Shown: positions 6,141-10,670 of the stretch, piece by piece | Layout: each line of letters starts with the position of its first letter | Position numbering within the stretch: the stretch's first letter is position 1 | Assembly: GCA_043772355.1 (NCBI GenBank) | Contig: JAYVGI010000028.1 | Coordinates: forward strand, 1-10,670 | DNA length: 10,670 bases | DNA from: JAAFIP01 sp043772355 | GTDB taxonomy: Bacteria; Pseudomonadota; Gammaproteobacteria; Burkholderiales; Burkholderiaceae_C | Direction of reading: 5' to 3' | Made by a program: the position numbers and the translations under genes | Notes under the pieces: generated by a model | Database searches by the model: none | Seen by the model: only the letters and a program-made list of their open reading frames with translations | Told to the model about the DNA's origin: nothing

Positions 6141-7363
6141 GCACCGAGCTAGCCACTACGACCGATAGCGGTTCCCCTAACTCCGTTCACCCTGAGCCTG
6201 TCGAAGGGTTCGCGAAGGCTTTCGCGCCCCCCATGCAACCGGGCCCGCCGCTGTGGCTGCTGGCCGAGCTTACCTACCGCTGCCCCTTGCACTGCGTGTT
6301 TTGCTACAACCCGGTTAACTTTGCCAAAACCGGGGCCGAGGCCGAGCTGTCCACCGACGACTGGCTGCGCGTGCTGCGCCAGGCGCGCGCCGCAGGCAGC
6401 GTGCAGTGCGGCTTCTCGGGTGGCGAGCCGATGCTGCGCGACGACCTGGAAGTGCTGGTAGCCGAAGCGCACCAACTGGGTTTTTACACCAACCTGCTCA
6501 CCTCTGGCGTGGGCCTGACCGAGGCACGCGCCGCAGCCCTCAAAGCCGCCGGGCTAGACCATATTCAGCTCTCGTTCCAGGACTCTACCAAAGAGCTGAA
6601 CGACTTTTTGTCCCACACCAAAACCTTTGACCTCAAACGCCGCACCGCGCAGATGATCAAGGCCAACGGCTGGCCGATGGTGCTTAACTGCGTGGTGCAC
6701 CGGCTCAACATCGACTACATCGAACAGATCATTGACCTGGCCGTGGAACTGGGTGCCGAATACCTGGAGCTGGCCAACACCCAGTACTACTCATGGGCTG
6801 AGCTGAACCGCGAGCAGCTGCTGCCATCGCGCGAACAGCTAGAGCGCGCCGAGCGCATCACCAACGCCTGCCGCGAAAAGCTGGGCGACAAACTGCGCAT
6901 CTTCTTCGTGGTGCCCGACTATTACGAGAACCGCCCCAAGAAATGCACCAACGGCTGGGGCAATATCTTCTTAACCGTCACGCCCGACGGCACCGCGCTG
7001 CCCTGCCACACCGCCAAAATGCTCAAGGGCATTGACTTCCCCAATGTGCGCGACATGAGCATTCACGACATTTGGAACAGCTCTCCAGGCTTTAACCACT
7101 TCAGAGGTGATAGCTGGATGAAAGAGCCCTGCCGCACCTGCCCCGAGAAAGAAAAAGACCTGGGCGGCTGCCGCTGCCAGGCTTATATGCTCACCGGCGA
7201 TGCCACCAACGCCGACCCGGTGTGCGACAAGTCACCGCACCACCACGTCATTCAACAAGCCGTGGCCTACGCGCAAGTGCCGGACGCCCAGCGCACGGTG
7301 GTCAAGCCCCTGGTGTTTCGCGACCCCAAGAACTCGCGCCAACTGCCCATGCTGTTCACTTAA
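6137..7363 (+). CDS. pqqE: PqqA peptide cyclase PqqE (radical SAM/SPASM)
   Basis: This radical SAM enzyme forms the carbon-carbon bond between the Glu and Tyr of PqqA. From the chosen start the protein has 408 residues. The SAM [4Fe-4S] motif Cx3Cx2C (YRCPLHCVFCYNP) falls at C49, C53 and C56, followed by the SGGEP strand. The C-terminal SPASM domain shows the expected cysteines: KKCTNGWGN, LPCHTAK, CRTCPEKEKDLGGCRC and DPVCDKSPHH. ATG 6137 overlaps the pqqD stop (ATGA), as at pqqB/pqqC. An in-frame ATG at 6125 would add four residues and is also possible. The N-terminus is longer than usual (about 40 residues before the conserved PLWLLAELTYRC). It includes an in-frame short interspersed repeat translated as HPEPVEG, so part of the extension is repeat-derived. 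Confidence 0.96.
   Translation: MSTELATTTDSGSPNSVHPEPVEGFAKAFAPPMQPGPPLWLLAELTYRCPLHCVFCYNPVNFAKTGAEAELSTDDWLRVLRQARAAGSVQCGFSGGEPMLRDDLEVLVAEAHQLGFYTNLLTSGVGLTEARAAALKAAGLDHIQLSFQDSTKELNDFLSHTKTFDLKRRTAQMIKANGWPMVLNCVVHRLNIDYIEQIIDLAVELGAEYLELANTQYYSWAELNREQLLPSREQLERAERITNACREKLGDKLRIFFVVPDYYENRPKKCTNGWGNIFLTVTPDGTALPCHTAKMLKGIDFPNVRDMSIHDIWNSSPGFNHFRGDSWMKEPCRTCPEKEKDLGGCRCQAYMLTGDATNADPVCDKSPHHHVIQQAVAYAQVPDAQRTVVKPLVFRDPKNSRQLPMLFT
6187..6226. repeat. short interspersed repeat inside pqqE
   Basis: CCTGAGCCTGTCGAAGGG (6191-6208) matches 17 of 18 bases of 7395-7412 at the end of the truncated PEBP gene. It is followed by an inverted repeat CGCGAA-GGCT-TTCGCG (6211-6226). Sequences with CCTGAGCCTGTCGAAGGG are widespread REP-like elements in proteobacteria (from memory). 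Here it is read in frame as HPEPVEG and adds a linker to PqqE. Confidence 0.7.
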
Positions 7364-7731
7364 ACCAATTCCGTTCTGGCTGAGCTTGGCCTGTCCTGAG
7401 CTTGTCGAAGGGTCGAAGCCTGTCCTGATCCGGTGGCGCTGGCGGGCAGGTTTACCACCACCCAGTGCCAAAAGCTCGCGCCGCCCGTAGGAGCGTCGGG
7501 GTCGTGCACCATTACCGCAAAACCTTTGGTGCCCGCAGGCGCGTTTTTCCAGCGTAGCGCGGGCGAGATGTTTTCACCCGTGCAGCCAAAACCGTTGAAC
7601 ACATGCTTCATGGCCACCGGCTTGCCAGCGGGCAGGTCGGCGCTGCTCAGGCTGAACTTTTGCGCACTGGCCGATGCCGCGCCCGTGAGGGCAGCGGCGG
7701 CCACTGCCAAAGAGATAAGCGTATGCTTCAT
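7360..7731 (-). pseudogene. truncated PEBP/YbhB-family periplasmic protein
   Basis: ATG 7731 follows a GAAAGA-type ribosome site; a TTG five codons upstream is less likely. A clear signal peptide (MKHTLISLAVAAAALTGAASASA) ends just before QKFSLSS. The mature part matches phosphatidylethanolamine-binding/YbhB proteins: VFNGFGCTGENISPALRW, APAGTKGFAVMVHDPDAPTG and FWHWVVVNLPAS. Homology stops right after VVVNLPAS. The family normally continues about 80 more residues, with a second half containing the TDFG/GP...PP/HRY region. Instead the frame runs through an interspersed repeat (7390-7428, read as LRQAQDR) and ends on a stop codon that overlaps the pqqE stop. The fold is unlikely to be complete, so I call it a pseudogene; a stable short product cannot be excluded. 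Confidence 0.8.
7390..7428. repeat. short interspersed repeat at the PEBP truncation point
   Basis: The direct repeat CCTGTCCTGA (7390-7399 and 7419-7428) flanks GCTTGTCGAAGGGTCGAAG. The core 7395-7412 matches the element inside pqqE (6191-6208) with one difference. It lies between the pqqE stop and the surviving half of the PEBP gene. Confidence 0.7.
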
Positions 7732-7761
7732 AGGTCTTTCTTTCAAGGTAAATAGACTGCC

Positions 7762-7792
7762 AGCCCAATGGAATATTGCGGGAGCAGCTATT
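7762..7792 (-). repeat. interspersed intergenic repeat copy
   Basis: Read on the minus strand this is AATAGCTGCTCCCGCAATAT followed by TCCATTGGGCT, nearly identical to the core at 731-767. It sits in the 123-bp gap between the truncated PEBP gene start and the dinD-like gene end, marking the left side of the accessory region. Confidence 0.65.
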
Positions 7793-7854
7793 AAATATGC
7801 AGCGGTATAGGTTGTGCCAAGCTGTCTATCCAGTGCCTTAAAAACTAGGTTTTC

Positions 7855-8667
7855 TTAAGCGGCAAGTAGTTCGCCCCACTCACCACCGATTTGCCCAGTC
7901 GTACTCTCCAGTTGCTTACGCGCCTGCTTGGCAATACCGCCGCCCTCTTTGGCCGCCACCGCGTTGTCAGGCATGCCCGTGGCATCGGTGGTCTCGGCTA
8001 TTTGGCGGGTAGACAGCTCGGCCAGGGCGGTGAAGATCTGCTCGGCCTCGCTCACGTGGTTGCGCAGGTTGTGGCTGCTCAGGCCCTTGGCGGTTTTGTG
8101 CTCTTTCACGCTCACGCCGCTCCACTCTTGGTGAATGATGTTGGTAAGAATGGCAAACTCTTGGCCCGCCTTGATGTCGTGCTCGCTCCAATAGTCGGTT
8201 AGCTTGTTGCGGGTTTCTTGCCCCGTCATGCGCTGCTGGATCCACTTGTCGCTGCGGCCATGCTGCTGCCACGTAGCGCGCGCCTGGTTGAGCGACAGGG
8301 CAGGGTCGGCCAGCTCTTGCATGCGCTCGTAGCCCACCTTGGCCAGCCACAGCTTGATCGGCTCGGCCTTGGGGCTGGGGACGGACTGCACCAGGCGCAG
8401 CAGGGTTTCGGCGCTGGCTACGTCGGTGAGGTAGTTTTTGCCATCGGCAGCGGGCAATTTCAGTCGGTGACAGTCTGTCACCGACTCGCTGCCCTCCTTG
8501 CCCAAGCGTTCTTTGAGCTTGTTCCAGTACTTGCGGGCAGTTTGATAGTCCGCCTGCTGCGTCAGCACCTGCACCACATCCACCACCGAAAACCACCACA
8601 CCTCAGCGGCCTCGTCATACACCCGGCGAATGGACTGGCCGTCAAACTCGGTGGGCAAGATTTTCAT
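7855..8667 (-). CDS. DinD/BRO-N family protein, SOS-controlled
   Basis: This 270-residue protein starts at ATG 8667, chosen over a longer in-frame start because an AGGAG site lies 6 nt upstream and the longer version would cross the LexA box. The N-terminal part (about 8-115) looks like a BRO-N/antirepressor domain: VWWFSVVDVVQVLT, ARKYWNKLKERL and KNYLTDVASAETLLRLVQSV. The C-terminal part (about 130-265) follows the layout of E. coli DinD: ELAD..., RNKLTDYWSEHDI, FAILTNIIHQEWSG, KGLSSHNLRNHVSEAEQIFTALAELSTRQI and KQARKQLESTTG. E. coli DinD is SOS-induced and inhibits RecA filament activity. BRO-N proteins are often phage antirepressors. The perfect LexA box in its promoter supports a DNA-damage role. 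Its partner is unknown. It is divergent from a HigBA-type pair. Confidence 0.85.
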   Translation of the reverse strand: MKILPTEFDGQSIRRVYDEAAEVWWFSVVDVVQVLTQQADYQTARKYWNKLKERLGKEGSESVTDCHRLKLPAADGKNYLTDVASAETLLRLVQSVPSPKAEPIKLWLAKVGYERMQELADPALSLNQARATWQQHGRSDKWIQQRMTGQETRNKLTDYWSEHDIKAGQEFAILTNIIHQEWSGVSVKEHKTAKGLSSHNLRNHVSEAEQIFTALAELSTRQIAETTDATGMPDNAVAAKEGGGIAKQARKQLESTTGQIGGEWGELLAA

Positions 8668-8708
8668 GGCAACTCCTGTGGGCGAAGAAGCTCGAATTCT
8701 ACCATAAA

Positions 8709-8728
8709 TACTGTATATTAAAACAGTA
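8709..8728 (-). promoter_or_regulatory. LexA (SOS) box overlapping the dinD-like promoter
   Basis: CTGT (8711-8714), eight AT-only bases, then ACAG (8723-8726) are flanked by TA on each side, a full match to the CTGT-N8-ACAG consensus with extended TA...TA. On the minus strand, TTGTTT (8740-8735) and TATACA (8717-8712), 17 bp apart, form a good sigma-70 promoter, so bound LexA would cover its -10 and spacer. Confidence 0.92.
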
Positions 8729-8754
8729 TTACGCAAACAATAAAACTCACCAAC

Positions 8755-8779
8755 TTGAGGTCGCAAATTGCGACCTCAA
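8755..8779. promoter_or_regulatory. 25-bp perfect palindrome, candidate HigA operator
   Basis: TTGAGGTCGCAA (8755-8766), a central A, then TTGCGACCTCAA (8768-8779) give 12 bp in each arm without mismatch. It lies 31 bp upstream of the toxin start and about 15 bp from the dinD-like -35. It most likely binds the downstream XRE antitoxin for autoregulation and could also affect the divergent gene. Confidence 0.75.
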
Positions 8780-8810
8780 CTATTCATACAGATTTATATA
8801 TAAAATTCCC

Positions 8811-9167
8811 ATGGAAGACGAAAAACCGTTAGAGTGGACAGGCGCAGCCAAGCGCGACTTGATTGACTTTCCAGACCAAGCGCGCCGCGCAGTAGGTTAC
8901 GCACTGGGCGTAGCGCAGCTAGGCGCAAAGCACCCCGCAGCGAAACCGTGGAAAGGCGAGGGCACAGGCGTGCTAGAGGTAGTAGAGACCAATGACGGCA
9001 ACGCCTACCGCGCCGTCTACACCGTGCGCTTTGCCAAGGCCGTATATGTGCTGCACTGCTTTCAGAAAAAGTCTCCCAGCGGCATACGTACTGCTAAAAC
9101 GGATATCGACTTGGTACACCAGCGGCTCAAAGCCGCCACGCAACATTACGAGGAACACTATGGCTAA
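8811..9167 (+). CDS. HigB-type toxin, phage-derived Gp49-like (RelE fold)
   Basis: This 118-residue protein resembles the Gp49-like HigB family (PF05973/COG4679), predicted ribosome-dependent mRNA interferases. Visible family features are KPLEWTGAAKRDLIDFP near the start, a GYALGVAQLG helix, KPWKGEGTGVLEVVE, and the core AYRAVYTVRFAKAVYVLHCFQKKS followed by the C-terminal helix TDIDLVHQRLKAA. Length is normal, with no sign of decay. No Shine-Dalgarno sequence precedes the ATG (ATAAAATTCCC), in contrast to its antitoxin. The gene is toxin-first and overlaps the antitoxin by 8 bp. Confidence 0.9.
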   Translation: MEDEKPLEWTGAAKRDLIDFPDQARRAVGYALGVAQLGAKHPAAKPWKGEGTGVLEVVETNDGNAYRAVYTVRFAKAVYVLHCFQKKSPSGIRTAKTDIDLVHQRLKAATQHYEEHYG

Positions 9168-9519
9168 ACCTACCGCAACCCCCGCCGCCACTGTCCCAGC
9201 CATCCCCATCCAGCCCAGCAGCGGCAACGTCTTTGCCGACCTGGGCCTGGCCGAGCCCGAAGAGCTAAAAACCAAGCTCGTGCTGGCCGTGCGCCTGAAC
9301 GAACGTATCAAAGCCCTGGGCCTGAAACAGGCCGAGCTAGCCAAGCGCCTAGGCATCGCCCAGCCCAACGTGTCCGCCCTGCAAAACTATCGGCTAGACA
9401 ACTTCTCGTCCGAAAAACTGCTGGAGTTCTTCAACGCCCTAGGCTACGACGTAGACCTGCTCATCCGCCCCGCGCCCAGCACCCGCAGAGGTGCCATGCA
9501 GGTGTTGATGGCTGCTTGA
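9160..9519 (+). CDS. HigA-type XRE antitoxin (HTH_37 family)
   Basis: This 119-residue helix-turn-helix protein is the partner of the overlapping toxin gene. The region NVFADLGLAEPEELKTKLVLA, then KALGLKQAELAKRLGIAQPNVSALQ (HTH at about 50-75), then KLLEFFNALGYDVDLLIRP is the typical HTH_37/XRE antitoxin arrangement. The N-terminus (about 20 residues, Ala/Pro/Thr-rich) and the short C-terminal tail are variable. ATG 9160 has a good GAGGA site (9150-9154) inside the end of the toxin gene, so the antitoxin should be translated better than the toxin. It probably represses its own operon through the palindrome at 8755-8779. Confidence 0.9.
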   Translation: MAKPTATPAATVPAIPIQPSSGNVFADLGLAEPEELKTKLVLAVRLNERIKALGLKQAELAKRLGIAQPNVSALQNYRLDNFSSEKLLEFFNALGYDVDLLIRPAPSTRRGAMQVLMAA

Positions 9520-9625
9520 TTTGCTACATATTCAATAGCTTTTCGCGCAATACTCTATTGGGCTATAGGCCAATACCATTGCTAAACCGTGTTTCAAATA
9601 TCTCAAACAACTGTCATCTGGAGCT
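9520..9625 (+). repeat. ~105-bp repeat unit, copy A
   Basis: It begins directly after the antitoxin stop and aligns end to end with 10562-10668, about three quarters identical by eye with one small indel. Shared blocks include TTTGCT, GGGCTA, GGCCAATACCATT, TTTCAAA/CTTCAAA, ATCTCAAACA and ATCTGG. The first part is the interspersed core seen at 731-767 and 7762-7792; the AT-rich second half is shared only by the two copies in this accessory region. Confidence 0.75.
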
Positions 9626-9649
9626 TTGCCGCATACCTACGAGATTCAC

Positions 9650-9945
9650 ATGAACCAAAACGCACGCAAAACCCTGGGCATCCAGCGCTACGACAGCGCC
9701 GACTACCTGCAAACCCCGGGCGACATGCAGCAGTACTTTCAAGAATGCTTGCAGGCTGGCGACCCCGCCCTGGCGCAGCACGCCTTGGGCGTGATAGCCC
9801 GCGCACGCTGCATGGTGCAAAGGCCAAAGACACTGGCCTGAGCCGCGAAGGCCTGTACCGCTCGCTGTCCGCCGACGGCAACCCCGAGTTCGCCACCATC
9901 CTGAAAGTGGTCAAGGCGCTGGGGCTGTCGCTGCAAGTGGGCTAG
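9650..9945 (+). pseudogene. frameshifted HigA-like addiction-module antidote (orphan)
   Basis: Two overlapping frames together make one addiction-module antidote of about 98 residues (HigA/COG3636-like). The first frame (9650 to about 9817) gives YDSADYLQTPGDMQQYFQECLQAGDPALAQHALGVIARARCM. The second, shifted by -1, gives AKAKDTGLSREGLYRSLSADGNPEFATILKVVKALGLSLQ and ends at 9945. The first frame alone stops at 9841. Loss of one base near GGTGCAAAGG (about 9812-9821) explains it. The HTH is split by the shift. No toxin gene precedes it; the space where one would be expected holds the ~105-bp repeat. I see no classic slippery heptamer, so decay or a sequencing error is more likely than programmed frameshifting. 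Confidence 0.85.
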
Positions 9946-9976
9946 CGCCTCCCGCAGCCAGGCGCAACAACTGCCT

Positions 9977-10005
9977 TTGAAAAATACCACACCCAGTGCT
10001 ACACT
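9977..10005 (+). promoter_or_regulatory. sigma-70 promoter for the second toxin-antitoxin pair
   Basis: TTGAAA (9977-9982), a 17-bp spacer, then TACACT (10000-10005) preceded by TGC, an extended -10. The predicted transcription start falls at about 10011-10013, on the ATG of the toxin remnant itself, so that ORF would be leaderless or untranslated. The downstream antitoxin at 10189 would be the useful product. Confidence 0.65.
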
Positions 10006-10010
10006 AATTC

Positions 10011-10199
10011 ATGCCAGAAAGCACCCATAGCCCAGCCAGAGTATTCAAAACCACATGGTTCAGCAAAGCAGCTAAAAAGGCGGCTATTCCCGATAGCGCT
10101 TTGCACCGCAGCGCCAAAGGCTACGCAGGCCTTAGCGCCCAGCAAGTGCAGCAACTGATAGACGACCAACATTTTGTGGAGATATGCCATGGCCCCTAA
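10011..10199 (+). pseudogene. internally deleted RelE/HigB-type toxin (PF06296-like)
   Basis: A continuous 62-residue frame joins the start and the end of a toxin family whose members are about 105-125 residues. The first half, ARVFKTTWFSKAAKKAAIPDSALH, matches the family N-terminus. The second half, AKGYAGLSAQQVQQLIDDQHFVEICHG, matches its C-terminus. The central beta-sheet region, usually including a GGG...KKR segment and the FxxYxFAKNxRxNI block, is missing. The junction lies near residues 33-36 (about 10107-10118). The deletion is in frame, so a short protein could still be made, but it lacks the core of the RelE fold and should not be toxic. The 3' end overlaps the intact antitoxin gene by 11 bp, the normal toxin-first arrangement. 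Confidence 0.8.
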
Positions 10200-10560
10200 G
10201 CTCGTAACTAAGCCCGTAACAAAGCCCGTAACAAAGCCCGTAACCAAACTCAAATTCAAATTCGATGCCTTCCAGGCCATCCACACCTCGGCCAGTGCCC
10301 TGCTCAAAATCGGTGCCATCGACAAAACCACCATGCGCGGCTTTGACCAAGGCTGCCTGGCCGTGCCCACCGACATCCAGCCCCAGCAGATCAAACAGCT
10401 GCGTGAGCACCACCACGTCAGCCAGCCCATCTTTGCCCGCTACCTCAACACCAGCCAGTCCACCGTGCAAAAGTGGGAGACCGGAGCCAAGCGCCCCAGC
10501 GGCATGGCGCTCAAGCTGCTGGCCGTGGTGCAAAAGCATGGGTTGACCGTGCTGGCTTAG
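10189..10560 (+). CDS. HigA-like XRE antitoxin with a repeat-expanded N-terminus
   Basis: This 123-residue protein of the HTH_3 antitoxin type (COG2944-like) partners PF06296-type toxins. After a short repeat tract (residues 4-19), the body reads KFKFDAFQAIHTSASALLKIGAIDKTTMRGFD, then IQPQQIKQLREHHHVSQPIFARYLNTSQSTVQKWETG (HTH at about 75-100), then KRPSGMALKLLAVVQKHGLTVLA, a full-length family match. ATG 10189 is preferred to an in-frame ATG 15 nt upstream because it follows TGGAGAT and starts at MAPK. The antitoxin is intact although its toxin is deleted, so it may persist as a regulator or as protection against a related plasmid-borne toxin. Confidence 0.88.
   Translation: MAPKLVTKPVTKPVTKPVTKLKFKFDAFQAIHTSASALLKIGAIDKTTMRGFDQGCLAVPTDIQPQQIKQLREHHHVSQPIFARYLNTSQSTVQKWETGAKRPSGMALKLLAVVQKHGLTVLA
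10201..10248 (+). repeat. 12-bp in-frame tandem repeat (four units)
   Basis: Four consecutive 12-bp units at 10201, 10213, 10225 and 10237 read CTCGTAACTAAG, CCCGTAACAAAG twice, and CCCGTAACCAAA. They encode LVTK-PVTK-PVTK-PVTK at the antitoxin N-terminus. Units 2 and 3 are identical, which points to recent slippage; copy number can change without breaking the frame. Confidence 0.9.
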
Positions 10561-10561
10561 G

Positions 10562-10668
10562 TTTGCTCTAAATTCAGTAGCTGCTCCCGCAATATTCTTC
10601 TGGGCTAGAGGCCAATACCATTACCAAACATCACTTCAAACATCTCAAACAGCTCCCGATCTGGCGCT
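10562..10668 (+). repeat. ~105-bp repeat unit, copy B
   Basis: It begins immediately after the second antitoxin stop, as copy A does after the first. It contains the best preserved core in plus orientation (AGTAGCTGCTCCCGCAATAT then TCTTCTGGGCTAGAGGCC) and the same CCAATACCATT...CTTCAAACATCTCAAACA...ATCTGG tail as 9520-9625. It runs to the window edge. Confidence 0.75.
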
Positions 10669-10670
10669 AG

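Noticed and set aside
7838..7858. Terminator after the DinD-like gene
   Set aside because: CTTAAAAAC/GTTTTCTTAAG is an imperfect AT-only hairpin with a two-base bulge; too weak to call.
8667..8766. Longer start for the DinD-like protein (33 extra residues)
   Set aside because: It would translate across the LexA box and the mapped promoter; the ATG at 8667 has AGGAG at proper spacing.
9805..9845. Programmed -1 frameshift in the antidote gene
   Set aside because: No classic slippery heptamer; only a 5-bp AGGCC/GGCCT stem is near. Homologous antidotes are encoded in one frame.
9520..10668. Integron attC sites flanking cassette-like modules
   Set aside because: The repeats follow genes as attC sites would, but I cannot find the paired conserved core ends (RYYYAAC/GTTRRRY), and there is no integrase in view. 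Shorter copies also lie beside ordinary genes.
1..10670. CRISPR array, tRNA or rRNA genes
   Set aside because: No regularly spaced direct repeats with unique spacers, and no cloverleaf or rRNA signature was noticed on either strand.

Overview
The window looks like a chromosomal segment of a betaproteobacterium, most likely Burkholderiales of the Comamonadaceae type (Rhodoferax/Polaromonas-like). This is judged from protein style, moderately high GC, and an interspersed intergenic repeat of the type I associate with that family. No database search was possible.

Layout: (1) 1-810 has no supportable gene and holds degenerate repeats and hairpins. (2) 811-3829, minus strand, is a tightly coupled operon (4-bp stop/start overlaps) encoding a proline iminopeptidase, a membrane sensor kinase with a LapD/MoxY-type periplasmic domain, and a LuxR-type response regulator. 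(3) 3830-4029 is a divergent control region with a perfect inverted repeat and repeated TGCAAA motifs. (4) 4030-7363, plus strand, is a complete pqqABCDE operon for pyrroloquinoline quinone. It includes the 24-residue PqqA precursor and a strong hairpin between pqqA and pqqB. No pqqF-like protease is present. (5) 7360-7731, minus strand, is a PEBP/YbhB-family gene cut short by a short interspersed repeat; a copy of the same repeat lies in frame in the N-terminus of pqqE. (6) 7855-10670 is an accessory region. It has a DinD/BRO-N protein under a consensus-perfect LexA box, divergent from an intact HigBA-type toxin-antitoxin pair that carries its own perfect palindrome. After these come a frameshifted orphan antidote gene and a second toxin-antitoxin pair whose toxin has lost its middle. 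A repeat of about 105 bp follows each toxin-antitoxin unit, and shorter relatives lie elsewhere.

How it fits together: the kinase/regulator pair resembles MoxY/MoxX and ErbR/AgmR-type systems that control PQQ-dependent alcohol or methanol dehydrogenases, so it plausibly couples alcohol sensing to PQQ supply. This is inference from family and position, and no PQQ-dependent dehydrogenase lies in the window. The right side looks like a decaying stress/toxin-antitoxin island. The divergent SOS-controlled DinD/BRO-N gene and the HigBA pair, sharing a 143-bp control region, are the best candidate for an under-described regulatory unit.
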